This document shows, piece after piece, positions 35,209-44,315 of a stretch of DNA of 64,000 nucleotides; the first letter of the stretch is position 1; the number at the start of each line of letters is the position of its first letter. This stretch comes from Novosphingobium chloroacetimidivorans (GTDB lineage Bacteria > Pseudomonadota > Alphaproteobacteria > Sphingomonadales > Sphingomonadaceae): NCBI RefSeq assembly GCF_014204535.1, contig NZ_JACHLR010000010.1, positions 62,001-126,000 of the forward strand, in the 5' to 3' direction. The notes beneath the pieces were generated by a model. The model saw nothing but the letters and a program-made list of their open reading frames with translations, was not told where the DNA came from and searched no databases. The translations under genes were made by a program, and so were the position numbers.

Positions 35209-36918
35209 ATGAAAAGCTTGAAGTTGCGAAGGCTTCTTCTCCTGTCGCGACACGAGAGGAAAGCGAGGCAGGAGAAATTTGACGACAGCATCACGGTTGT
35301 CCGCGGCGAGAACGACACCGGCAAGTCGCATCTAATCAAGTCCATTTACGGCGCCTTCGGTGCCGACGCCTCGGTTGTGAACGAGAAATGGTCGAAAGCA
35401 TCCGTCGCCACGATGGTTGAATTTTCCGTGGACGGGGCGATCCACTCGATCCTCCGCTTCGACGACCAGTTCGCTTTGTTCGATGCTGCGGACGACCTCC
35501 TCTGGACCGGAAATTCGCTCGTCAACGAGGTCGGGCCCAAAGTCGCCGAGCTGCTTGACTTCACTATCCAGCTGACCACCAAATCCGCTGCTCTTGTGGT
35601 GCCGCCGCCGCAATTTTGCTTTCTGCCCTTTTATCAGGATCAGGATCGAGGTTGGGACGACAGCTGGAGCTCATTCAGAAGTCTCGCGATGATTCCCCAC
35701 TTCAAGAAGAGCATCTTGGAGTATCACACTGGTATCCGCCCGAGAGAGTATTACAGCGCGCAAGCTCAGCGGGCAGATGCGCAGCGCGAGCAGAACGAAC
35801 TTAAGGCCGAGCGACGAGCCCTGGATCGCGCGACGGCGCGTCTGCGTAACGGACGATCTCCGGTAACGGTGACTTTCTCACCGGAGCTGTTCGGAAATCA
35901 GATCGAGCAATTGCTGGCTGAGCTAAACGAGCTTAGGGCGATCTTCGAAGGCGTGAAGCACCGGATATCCGAACTCCAGTCTCGTCGAGCAGTGCTCGTT
36001 GAAGAAATCGAGATCGCGCAGGTCGCGTTGACGGAGCTCGACGCAGATGTAAAGTTTACTCAAAATCTAGCGGACTCCCAAGTCGTTTGCCCTACCTGCA
36101 GCACCGTCCATGAGAACGACTTCGCGAACCGCTTTAGCCTGATCAGTGACGCGGACGCATGTAGGGGCTTTCTCGCTAAGGCCCGGTATTCGCTGGCCGA
36201 GGTGGAGGCAGACGTGGCACGCCAGTTGCAGACGCTACAAGCGTATAATGACCGGATCGGACGCATCGATGCCCTGCTGGCGGAGAAACGGGGCGAGGTA
36301 AAGCTTCGCGACATGCTTCAAGACGAGAGCGAACGCATCGTTGATGCAACAATCGCGGCAGAGCGCGCCGTGATCGACGGAGGAATAGTGGAATGGCAGA
36401 TCAAGGAGGATGAGGCTTTCAAGCTGATGAAGGCTCACAGCAGCGCCAAGCGCAAGGCGGAGATCGTGGCCTTTTATGCCAAAAAGCTTAGCACCTTTGC
36501 AACGGATCTTGGTGTTACGTTCGAAACTGCGGTGAAGAAGAGCATCTCACCGAAGATCAATGAGACTGGGAGCTACGGACCGAGGGCTATCCTCGCCTAC
36601 CACTTCGCGCTGTTGCACACGATCCGTGAATTCACCACTTCCTGTCTGTGCCCAGTAATCTTGGATACGCCGCTGCAGCAGGACCAGGACGAAACCAACG
36701 CGGCTGCCATCATTGCCTTTGCGCTCAAGAACCGGCCGCGTGATATGCAGCTGGTCCTAGGCACGGTCTCGTTGCACGGCGCAGAATATAATGGACACGT
36801 GATCAACCCGCAGGTGAAAGAGTCCCTTTTGCGCGAAGACGAGTTCGAGACCATCAATTCCTATATGCGACCTTTCATCAACAAGCTTCTAGGACACGAT
36901 CAGGGCGAGCTTCTCTAA
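35209..36918 (+). CDS. lmuB: Lamassu LmuB-like SMC/Rad50-type ATPase with zinc hook
   Basis: 569 residues. Walker A GENDTGKS at 33-40, long coiled coils either side of the hook CPTC (C294-C297), and a C-terminal half with SYGPRAILAYHFALL and Walker B CPVILDTPLQQDQDE. This is the Rad50/SMC plan in short form, as in LmuB. It acts with the DUF4297 nuclease; the ATPase is the sensor and the nuclease the effector. No LmuC-like middle protein is present as a full gene; a 47-codon frame (35139-35282) bridges the two genes but overlaps both. Confidence 0.85.
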   Translation: MKSLKLRRLLLLSRHERKARQEKFDDSITVVRGENDTGKSHLIKSIYGAFGADASVVNEKWSKASVATMVEFSVDGAIHSILRFDDQFALFDAADDLLWTGNSLVNEVGPKVAELLDFTIQLTTKSAALVVPPPQFCFLPFYQDQDRGWDDSWSSFRSLAMIPHFKKSILEYHTGIRPREYYSAQAQRADAQREQNELKAERRALDRATARLRNGRSPVTVTFSPELFGNQIEQLLAELNELRAIFEGVKHRISELQSRRAVLVEEIEIAQVALTELDADVKFTQNLADSQVVCPTCSTVHENDFANRFSLISDADACRGFLAKARYSLAEVEADVARQLQTLQAYNDRIGRIDALLAEKRGEVKLRDMLQDESERIVDATIAAERAVIDGGIVEWQIKEDEAFKLMKAHSSAKRKAEIVAFYAKKLSTFATDLGVTFETAVKKSISPKINETGSYGPRAILAYHFALLHTIREFTTSCLCPVILDTPLQQDQDETNAAAIIAFALKNRPRDMQLVLGTVSLHGAEYNGHVINPQVKESLLREDEFETINSYMRPFINKLLGHDQGELL

Positions 36919-37325
36919 CCGTAGCCTTGCCAAGGCTGAGAGCCGCTGGTCTGTGTTCAGCCGACTGGCGCGTTCGCAGCTATAGGCCGACGGATGCGTC
37001 AGCCTCCGTTCCCGCCCGAGGCCTTCGTTCGGCGCGGCCGGTGAACCCAGTTCACGCCGTTGCCGCATCGTCGATGCGGCCGCCTAGAGCCCCAACGGGG
37101 GCACATTAACAAGCGTCCGAAACTGGGAAGCTGCAGAGCGCGGATGAGCGGCGTGGGTGAGGCCGTATGGCCGGAGAGTAGGTCGTCCGCTCTCGCTTAA
37201 AGCCGAAGAACCATGGTCGCCCAGTCAGCCGCGTGTTGCCGGACGCGGGGTAGTCGATGATACTTGCGCACATCCGCGGCTTAGGCACATAATCCCAGTG
37301 CGAATTGAGCTGCGGGGGCACCAGG
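36919..37325. other. 407-bp region with successive hairpins and a repeat copy
   Basis: Three inverted repeats follow one another: GTGAA-CCCAG-TTCAC at about 37041-37055, GCCGCATCG-T-CGATGCGGC at 37062-37080 and GCCCC-AAC-GGGGGC at 37087-37100. None has a T-run. Repeat copy 9 follows. No gene seen. Confidence 0.5.
37106..37180 (+). repeat. Dispersed intergenic repeat, copy 9 (partial)
   Basis: TTAACAAGCGTCCGAAACTG, GGAAGCTGCAGAGCGCGG and GGCGTGGGTGAGGCC keep the order of the family core but are diverged. Confidence 0.45.
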
Positions 37326-37964
37326 GTGAGCGAAGGGGAACGGATAGGCGTACCTGCGGTGCCGGAGCCACCATCGAGCCGTTCCGAGCCGAATGGAGGC
37401 AGGTTCTCCAGCAGACTGCTTGGGATCGGATTTGTCACGGGTCTGGCGTTGGCACTCGCCTGCCTTGCCCTCAGTTCCTACTATCTATTTTCGTTTGAGC
37501 AGCACGCCAATTCGGCAGTGACGAAGGCCCTTGAGCAGACCACACGCGGTCAGACGACCAACCAGATCCATGCGACGCAGTTCGCCCTGGGCGTCCACAT
37601 GTACATGGCTAAGGTTCTGCTCCTGTCCTGTGGAATTTTTGCGGGCGTCAGCTTCGGGTTCCTCGGCTTCTGCCTCTTCCTCATCGGTGTTGAAGGAACC
37701 GTGGAAGCCCAATTGGAAGGTGGCGCCGCGCTTCGGCTAAACGTAGCGAAGCTGGCTCCCGGCGCGTTCGTGATCGTCTGCTCCGCTGTTCTGATCGGCG
37801 TCTGCGCGACGGGAGTGGCGGCGACTCAGGTCACCGCGAGGAATCCGGTGTCAGTGCCACAGGCGAACCTCCCCGATGTTCGTCAGGCTAAGTCGGTACC
37901 TGCTGAACAGACTGCGACGAACGCAGAGGATCCACGCTCCCCAGATGAGGTGGAGGGAAAATGA
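37326..37964 (+). CDS. Membrane protein, first gene of the protease trio
   Basis: 212 residues from the GTG at 37326 with GGGGG about 8 bases upstream; a TTG at 37305 is also possible. Three hydrophobic segments: LLGIGFVTGLALALACLALSS, split by a polar loop from VLLLSCGIFAGVSFGFLGFC and LAPGAFVIVCSAVLIGVCA. No family recognised. The stop overlaps the ATG of the secreted protein downstream (ATGA). The three coupled genes end with a trypsin-like protease and lie inside the defence island; the membrane protein may anchor or sense for them. Confidence 0.65.
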   Translation: MSEGERIGVPAVPEPPSSRSEPNGGRFSSRLLGIGFVTGLALALACLALSSYYLFSFEQHANSAVTKALEQTTRGQTTNQIHATQFALGVHMYMAKVLLLSCGIFAGVSFGFLGFCLFLIGVEGTVEAQLEGGAALRLNVAKLAPGAFVIVCSAVLIGVCATGVAATQVTARNPVSVPQANLPDVRQAKSVPAEQTATNAEDPRSPDEVEGK

Positions 37965-38635
37965 CGAGTACCGGTCGCCTACGCATATTCGAACCGCTGA
38001 TATTCGCACTTGTGCTGTTTGCTGCGGCGGCATCGGCCGAACAGAACCAACCGTACCCCTCCTCCGGTACGAAACAGGAGCAGTGGACGTACGTCACAGG
38101 CCTCGCTTCCGAAGGGTTCGCGATGAAGGCAACTGAGGCGAACATATCCGGCAGGGCTCGTGACACCGCTTTCCGCAGGCGCGGAGTGCGCTTCTTCCGG
38201 GCCGCGAAGTTCCTGAGGGCGTACATCGACCAGCATTTCGTTACCCAAGCAGCGAAGAGATCGCCCGCATACGTGTACGCCAGCTTTACCCTCGCCCTTT
38301 ATCTGGAGAACGCTGGTGACGTGTGGCGGGCACGAAGCTGGTATGAGGAGGCTCGTAGGTACGATGCGTTCGCGTTAAGCGCGGGCCAAGCCGGCCCCAC
38401 GTACAATGGCGCCGCAATACGGTCACTTATCCCTGTTCGGCTGGAGCGCGTCACGCGACTCGCCAACCTTAACGGCGGAACCCATCCACAAGCCGAAATT
38501 AGCATCAGCTTCAGCGCCCCAAGCGACTATCAGGCTGGGGTCGCCTTCCTACTCCACCGGCAGGACAGAATCCCCGACCTGTTCGGCGGAGGTGAGACGG
38601 TAACGGATCAACCTACCCGAGGAGACGCCCCGTGA
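37961..38635 (+). CDS. Secreted protein of unknown function, second gene of the protease trio
   Basis: 224 residues; GGAGG lies 5 bases before the ATG. A signal peptide (PLIFALVLFAAAASAEQ) is followed by a helical region with TPR-like character (AYVYASFTLALYLENAGDVW, RARSWYEEARRYDAFALSAG). No enzyme motif. It begins in the stop codon of the membrane protein and its TGA overlaps the GTG of the protease. A periplasmic scaffold or inhibitor for the protease is one possibility; not recognised otherwise. Confidence 0.65.
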   Translation: MTSTGRLRIFEPLIFALVLFAAAASAEQNQPYPSSGTKQEQWTYVTGLASEGFAMKATEANISGRARDTAFRRRGVRFFRAAKFLRAYIDQHFVTQAAKRSPAYVYASFTLALYLENAGDVWRARSWYEEARRYDAFALSAGQAGPTYNGAAIRSLIPVRLERVTRLANLNGGTHPQAEISISFSAPSDYQAGVAFLLHRQDRIPDLFGGGETVTDQPTRGDAP

Positions 38636-40131
38636 CTATGAGGTCCATCGGCCGTCTTCTTCTCGGCAGCGCGGTCGCCTCTCTGACCCTGCCGGCGTCG
38701 ACCAGCGTGGGTGCACAGGAGCCTTCAGTCGCAGTCATGCAGGCGGCCCTCCGTTCCGTGGGGCGTGTGGTAGCCGAGGATTGCGGCGAAACGGCCGAGC
38801 GCACCGCCACCGCGTTCGTATGGAGCGACGACGAGACGCTCGTGACCGCTCGCCACGTTGTTGCCGGCTGTGCCCTGATTAGCGTCACTCTCGAAAGCAC
38901 CGGGCAGACATACACGGCTGTTCCGAAACGGGAACTCGCCAAAAGGGACTTGGTCCTGCTCCGGACGGACAAGCCGATGGGGGTCGTTCCTCTTTCGGCG
39001 GCGGGCGGACTTCCAAACGTGGGCTCGCGCGTCGTCGCGATAGGCTATCCCATTGGCGTGCCCACATCCGACTCGAAAATGCTCGACGTCACCGTGCGGA
39101 ATGCGCCGCCAGGCTCCAAGCTGATGGATCTGCTGCCCGCCGAACTGGGGAAGCAGGTCGCTTCGAGCGGCAAGTTCGCGTTGGATACCGCGATCCTCCG
39201 CCTTGACGGCAACCTGCTCCCCGGACACTCCGGCGCTCCCCTCATAGATGCTGCGGGCTATGTTCGGGCGATAGGAAGCGGTGGCCTTCAGAACGGGGCG
39301 GGCGGCGTCGTATGGGCCGTTAGGTCGGACTATCTGGACGAACTGGCCGCCGGTCCGGCTATCACCTCCGTCGAAGCGGAGCCAAACGATTCCGAACTGC
39401 GGTTCGCCCATCAGCGGCCTCAGAGCGACGAGAAGTCGGTGACCTGCGGACCGGCCGTCTTCGTCTACTCGCGATCGTCGTCGCTGGAGGATCTTTACGT
39501 CAGCTCCGACGACAAAAATGGACTGCAGCAGCTGACGATGACCGCCAACACATCGCTCGGCTCTAGCGTGGGCGAGCGGTTCGACATCTGGGTCGACCGG
39601 GATACCGGCGCTTCGCTGGCGGTTCCCGCGGGCAGAAGCATCTCCGCCGGTGACGATGGGCTGTGCGAGGTCGAAGTCTCGCCTAACGTCCGCATGGCTA
39701 TCCAGGCGACCAACACGCCTGCTACTGATCCCCCCAAACGTCAGTTGCAGGTGCAGCTGGCGTCCGTGACCTTCGAGACCTGGCTGGCCAGTCAAGCGGA
39801 AGGTCCGTACGCGACGGATCCCTCGTTCAGCTACGTCATGCCTATGCAAAGGCCCGACGGCTTCGTGGTTCGACGTGCTGGCTATTTCAGGAACAGCCCG
39901 GTCTCCCTGAGTTCGGTTCAGGCAGACTACGCGTTCGTGACGCACATGGCGCGCGGCAACCGCTACTACGGCGTAGCGAGCATCCGGAGCGGTCTGGTTA
40001 TCGACCTTAACAATATGCAGAGTTGCGGAGTAAATCCGAACTCTTCCACATGCGTCGCCGAGCGCGAGAAGTTCCGTGACTGGAGCCGCTCAAGCCTCGC
40101 CGTCCACCTCGCGACGATACCGCCGATCTAG
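38632..40131 (+). CDS. Exported trypsin-like serine protease with C-terminal domain
   Basis: 499 residues from the GTG at 38632 (GAGGAG upstream). Signal peptide to about residue 28. The chymotrypsin-fold triad is visible: H75 in VTARHVV, D106 in AKRDLVLL and S200 in LPGHSGAPL. The fold ends near 250; the remaining 250 residues contain no recognised PDZ domain and may be a sensing or substrate domain (FVYSRSSSLEDLYVSSDD, FETWLASQAEGPYATDPSF as short quotes). Last gene of the coupled trio. Unlike DegP there is no PDZ, so a housekeeping quality-control role is less likely. Confidence 0.8.
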   Translation: MTMRSIGRLLLGSAVASLTLPASTSVGAQEPSVAVMQAALRSVGRVVAEDCGETAERTATAFVWSDDETLVTARHVVAGCALISVTLESTGQTYTAVPKRELAKRDLVLLRTDKPMGVVPLSAAGGLPNVGSRVVAIGYPIGVPTSDSKMLDVTVRNAPPGSKLMDLLPAELGKQVASSGKFALDTAILRLDGNLLPGHSGAPLIDAAGYVRAIGSGGLQNGAGGVVWAVRSDYLDELAAGPAITSVEAEPNDSELRFAHQRPQSDEKSVTCGPAVFVYSRSSSLEDLYVSSDDKNGLQQLTMTANTSLGSSVGERFDIWVDRDTGASLAVPAGRSISAGDDGLCEVEVSPNVRMAIQATNTPATDPPKRQLQVQLASVTFETWLASQAEGPYATDPSFSYVMPMQRPDGFVVRRAGYFRNSPVSLSSVQADYAFVTHMARGNRYYGVASIRSGLVIDLNNMQSCGVNPNSSTCVAEREKFRDWSRSSLAVHLATIPPI

Positions 40132-40216
40132 TCCGGGTCACCTCCAGGGAGGTCGCAACCCAATCCGCGGCTTGTCGACGGCTCGTCCGACCCGCGCGCT
40201 GACATCGAACAACGAC

Positions 40217-40295
40217 ATGAACGTATGTCCGTAGTTGGGATGCGGGAAGGGCGGTCCGAGTGGCCGGAGATGGGTCGTAACCGCTGCGGCAGGTG
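40217..40295 (+). repeat. Dispersed intergenic repeat, copy 10
   Basis: ATGAACGTATGTCCGTAGTT, GGGATGCGGGAAGGGCGG, TCCGAGTGGCCGGAGATGGG and TCGTAACCGCTGCGGCAGG. It occupies the 256-bp gap between the protease and the second ATPase. Confidence 0.6.
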
Positions 40296-40387
40296 TCGAC
40301 TCAACTCAGGCCATTCAGCGGTGGGGCTCTGCGGGCGAGCGTCCGACGACGCTGGCATATTCAGAGCCGGATCGTTAGAGGTCAGAG

Positions 40388-42613
40388 ATGGGGGAAATTA
40401 AACAAGATCCGGCCGGACCGGAAGTTGCTCAGCGTCTCGGGCCGTCTGCGGAGCCTGTTCTCGAAAGGGTGACGTCTGGCACGCCGGTTGGCCTGTCGGA
40501 CACGCGTTCCGCCCGTGCGCGGCGGTGGAGCCGTCTTGCCTCCGTGCGAGTTAAAAATTTTAAAGCCACGAGTGAGGCGCTGATACCGCTCGCGGATGTT
40601 ACTGTCCTTGTTGGGCCCAACGGGTCGGGCAAATCGTCCGCCCTACAGGCGATCCACTGGGCGGCTCGCGCTGCAAGCTATATCCAGCCGCGCAATACCA
40701 GCGAGATGATGGCGTTCGAACGCATCGATTATCTGCCCTCCAGTGAGCCCCTGCGCACGGCGCACAAGAGCGAGCTCAAAACGGGCAAAGACACGCAGCC
40801 TACGGAAGTCATTTTTACCCATGAGGGTGAAGGAGACGAAGCACTCAATGTCGGCGTCAGCATCTTTGCGGCCAGGAACCGAGGCGGAATTACCGCCCAT
40901 ATCGATGGTCCTCTAGCAACGCCGTACAAACAGCGGGTTCAGTTCATCACAGCCTATATCCCGGGTCTAGCGGGTCTGTCCGAACGCGAATCGATTCTTG
41001 CGCAACCACTTCTGCGTCGCCAAGCGGCCAGCGGAGATGCTGGCGGCGTTTTGCGAAATATCCTTTGGAATATCAGGAGTCAGCTGGTTGGAGAGGTCGA
41101 CGCCAAGGCCGGCGACGCGCGGCTCGCCAAGCTGAACGAGTTGTTGAACGAGGTTCATCCGGGCATCAAGATCACCGTCGAGTTTGACGGCCGTGAAGAT
41201 TATCATATCTCCGCGCGATATTCGGTCGAGGGTACGGGCATGCCTCCGCGACCGCTCGAGACACTTGCGACTGGCATGCTTCAGGTCGTTCAGATCTTCG
41301 CATATCTGGTCCTGTTCTTACCCAAGATTCTGTTGATCGATGAGCCCGATGCGCATTTGCATCCTGACAAGCAGGAACGACTGATTGAGGCACTCGAACG
41401 GGCCGCTCGCAATTTCGGGACGCAGATCGTCCTAACAACGCACAGCCCACATATCGTGCGCGCCGCGAGTCCCGCAGTGAAGCTCGTCTGGATGAACGAA
41501 GGGAGCGTTCATACCGAGGATGACGAGGCCATTCGTCGGCTGCTCGGATGGGGCGGTCTCGACAAAAGCACACTGATGTTCGTTGAGGACGAAGGTGCCA
41601 CTGCGATCCAGTCGGTGTTGAGACAATGGCCTGCACTCTCAAGGCAGATCGCGGTTTGCCGGTGCTTCGGCATCGAGAACCTGCCGAAGGACAAGCTCTT
41701 AGAAGGACTGCTCGTTGATGGTAAGCTGAGGCTAAATGCCATCATCCACCGCGACGGCGACTTCATGACTGCAGTCGAGGGCGACAGATGGAAAGAAAAG
41801 TATAATACGCGTGGCGTTCACCCATGGGTGACGGCGGGCTCTGACATGGAAGCCTATTTCTGTGGAGCCGAATATCTGTCAGCACTCTACGGTATTGATA
41901 TTGCAACTGCCGAGGAATGGCGATCCCGCGCGGCTTCAAATGTGAATGGCGCTCGCAAGCTATACCTGGAGAAGCGAAAGAAGCTTGTCCCGGTGCTATG
42001 GCCGAATGGAGGGTCGCCAGATTCGGAAGCACTTTGGACGCTGGCTGGTGGCCAAACGCCCGAGACAGTTAAGGGCAAGGCGCTCTGGGCACAGTTGAAG
42101 GTGGTAGCAAAGGCGGAGGGTCACGATCCCAGATACCTTGATCATTTCGAAATACCAGCAGGCTTCGAGATGGCGCCCGATCTTCGCCTCGTCGTCGAGG
42201 CGACCCTTGGTGTCACTCACCCTCCGGCGCCGACTGTGGCCATTACGCCAGTAATGGAAGCATCAGTAGGCGATGATCAGTTTAATTGGGACGATGTGGT
42301 CGACCTAAGCCTGGATGAAGTCGCTGCCTTTGCTGAAGGAGCCGGCGACAAGACCATGGCAGGTCTGCGCATTTTGGCAGAACGCGGACCTGTCATTTTG
42401 GCCGACGCTCTCAACGCTGCCGGCATTACGAATTACGGACATTTTCAAGGAAGAGTCACCCGCCGTACCCGCACCGTGAAGCGGAACGAAGATGCCTACT
42501 TGTTCACTTGGGATGATTGGACCGAAGGGGAGAATGCTGAGCGCGGATTTGGGCGGTATGCCATCTCCGACGTCACTTATCATTCCCTTAGACGCTTCTT
42601 CAACTTTGACTGA
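40388..42613 (+). CDS. AAA/ABC ATPase with TOPRIM-like domain (OLD-related)
   Basis: 741 residues. Walker A GPNGSGKSS at 76-84, signature-like LATGMLQVVQIF, Walker B ILLIDEPDAHLHPD with D318-E319, and THSPH switch. After the ATPase comes MFVEDEGATAI (E400) and LNAIIHRDGDFM, a TOPRIM-like acidic pair, so it belongs to the OLD or related ATPase-nuclease group. The C-terminal 200 residues are an additional domain I do not recognise. Single gene with its own intergenic flanks. Likely anti-phage; the first 45 residues look unstructured and the true start may be later. Confidence 0.75.
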   Translation: MGEIKQDPAGPEVAQRLGPSAEPVLERVTSGTPVGLSDTRSARARRWSRLASVRVKNFKATSEALIPLADVTVLVGPNGSGKSSALQAIHWAARAASYIQPRNTSEMMAFERIDYLPSSEPLRTAHKSELKTGKDTQPTEVIFTHEGEGDEALNVGVSIFAARNRGGITAHIDGPLATPYKQRVQFITAYIPGLAGLSERESILAQPLLRRQAASGDAGGVLRNILWNIRSQLVGEVDAKAGDARLAKLNELLNEVHPGIKITVEFDGREDYHISARYSVEGTGMPPRPLETLATGMLQVVQIFAYLVLFLPKILLIDEPDAHLHPDKQERLIEALERAARNFGTQIVLTTHSPHIVRAASPAVKLVWMNEGSVHTEDDEAIRRLLGWGGLDKSTLMFVEDEGATAIQSVLRQWPALSRQIAVCRCFGIENLPKDKLLEGLLVDGKLRLNAIIHRDGDFMTAVEGDRWKEKYNTRGVHPWVTAGSDMEAYFCGAEYLSALYGIDIATAEEWRSRAASNVNGARKLYLEKRKKLVPVLWPNGGSPDSEALWTLAGGQTPETVKGKALWAQLKVVAKAEGHDPRYLDHFEIPAGFEMAPDLRLVVEATLGVTHPPAPTVAITPVMEASVGDDQFNWDDVVDLSLDEVAAFAEGAGDKTMAGLRILAERGPVILADALNAAGITNYGHFQGRVTRRTRTVKRNEDAYLFTWDDWTEGENAERGFGRYAISDVTYHSLRRFFNFD

Positions 42614-43038
42614 GGGTTGCCGTCAGGCGTGATCTCAATGCTCACTTCCGGCTATCCTACTCCCATTCGAGCGACAGCTAGCTCAGCATCTCTGCGCCCC
42701 CCGTTCTGCAATCCGCCGGCGCTTGTGTCTGCTTGGTCAATCCATGGTGCTGCGCGAATGGCCGGTTCATCCGGAAAGCGTCATTCAGGTCCGTGTTCGC
42801 GAACAACGGCTTTGTCCCACTTAAGGTCCTTCCGCCGTTAGCGAGCTAGCGCCTGGAAAGCGCAGGAGCCCACGTGAACGAGCGGCAGAAGTTGGGACGC
42901 AAGGAGGGGGCGTTGAGTGACCAATATTCGGTCGAGCCGGGAGCGGGCGGCGACGACAGAATGCGACCAATCGAAGTCGTTAGCAGAACGAGCTGCGAAT
43001 GATCGCTTTGCCGAGAACCTGTCGTCCACTCCCAGGCG
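42614..43038. other. 425-bp region with a partial repeat copy
   Basis: No gene. ACGTGAACGAGCGGCAGAAG at 42873-42892 followed by TTGGGACGCAAGG matches the start of the dispersed repeat; a second weak trace is near 42780. Confidence 0.45.
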
Positions 43039-43203
43039 TCAGCCTCGTCTCCGTATCAGGCCGTCCGCCATTTCCGGCGAGCGAACCAGAGCAGCCACGT
43101 TGTACCCACGCGCCTGCGCCTCTTGCACAATGAGCTGGCCGGCGCCGCCAAGTGCCCCGAGTACGCGAACCTTCGAGCGCTTTCCGAATACTGGGTTGGT
43201 CAT
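43039..43203 (-). pseudogene. NmrA-like NAD(P)-binding protein, N-terminal fragment
   Basis: The ATG at 43203 has GGAGG 5 bases upstream. 54 residues match the N-terminus of atypical SDRs of the NmrA type (VRVLGALGGAGQLIVQEAQ, GYNVAALVRSPE) and then stop. The remaining 150-200 residues are lost on this strand. A matching C-terminal part of such a protein lies on the opposite strand nearby, suggesting an inversion or two decayed copies. Confidence 0.65.
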
Positions 43204-43267
43204 GCTTGCCTCCATCCCAACGCGCGGTGTGGCGTCTTGGTGAGCGAGGTAGCAATTCACGAAGCCA

Positions 43268-43695
43268 CGAAGACGTGGTCACGGCTTATGGCATCTATCC
43301 CATGCCGATCGGCGACAAGGGGCTCGCCATGGTCGACGCCCGTGACGTAGGTGAGGTCGCCGCAATCGGGCCGCTGTGAGCAGTCGTCCGCGCCGCTGCC
43401 GCTCAATCGCATCAACCTGGTTGGTCCCGAAACGCTGACCGGCGCCGATGCTGCCGCGATCTGGTCCGAGGTGCTGGGGCGCCCAATCGCCTTTCCCGGC
43501 TAGGACACGGCAGGCTTCGAGCAGAACCTGCGCTAGCCCATGCCGAGCTGGATGGCATACGACATGCGGCAGATGGCCGAGCGGTTCGGGAGCGACGGCA
43601 TGATCCCCGCGCCGGGTGACGTCGAACGGTTGACGGCGCTGCTCGGCCGGCCGCTGCACTCATATCGCGACTACGTCGCCCAGATCGCCGGCTGA
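43268..43695 (+). pseudogene. NmrA-like NAD(P)-binding protein, decayed C-terminal part
   Basis: Read across frameshifts: VVTAYGIYPMPIGDKG, LAMVDARDVGEVAAI, then NRINLVGPETLTGADAAAIW, SEVLGRPIAFPG, SWMAYDMRQMAERFG and GDVERLTALLGRP to a TGA at 43693. In-frame TAG codons interrupt it after FPG and before PMPSW. No start is present. Confidence 0.65.
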
Positions 43696-43730
43696 GCCGG
43701 CACGTCCCTCCTGAACAAGGACACGTCGTC

Positions 43731-44202
43731 ATGATCTATTCGACTGCTACCGTTCCGGTGAATCAGAAAGGCGAAACACCGCTGACCCGTGAACAGGCTT
43801 AGCAAGGCCTCGGGCGCGAGGCGCTCGAGGCCCGCCTTTTCCTGCCGCCGGGCCTGTGCACCAGCTGCGATGTCACTAAAGAGAGCGCTACGACTTCGTG
43901 CGCTAGGCGACTATCGGCGGGCAGGACCTGCGCGAGATCATCATGCTGGAGCGGGGCCGCAAGGTTACCTTCTCCCTGGCGACCGGCCCGCGCGAGGGCG
44001 CCATCGTCAACGAGCTGTTCGAGGACGATGCAGGCGAGCTCCAGCTGTAGTTCTACTGCTATCTCGGCCTGCGCGACAAGCAGCCGGCGGGATCGAGGAG
44101 CAGGCCGAGCAGGCGCAGTTCGATAGCGACAAGGGCTACAAGGCGGCGCTGCTTTCGACGCTGAAGCGTACCCGCGAACTGCTCATTAAGGGCGAACTCT
44201 GA
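43731..44202 (+). pseudogene. SRPBCC-family (DUF1857-like) protein, decayed
   Basis: Begins like the family (MIYSTATVPVNQKGETPLTR) but meets TAG at codon 24 where relatives have Trp. A two-base shift near 43885 and further TAG codons follow; the rest (QDLREIIMLERGRKVTF, GAIVNELFEDDAGELQL, EEQAEQAQFDSDKGYK) is recognisable in alternating frames to the TGA at 44200. Such proteins bind small hydrophobic ligands. Confidence 0.65.
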
Positions 44203-44315
44203 CCCGATCCAACCTGAAGATCGGGCGCGAGAAGACGCTTCAGGATGATCGCCGGCAGGACCGACGCGCTGTGGGTGGGGTTGTACAGACAGCTGCCCGT
44301 CTCCCTGAACAAAAC

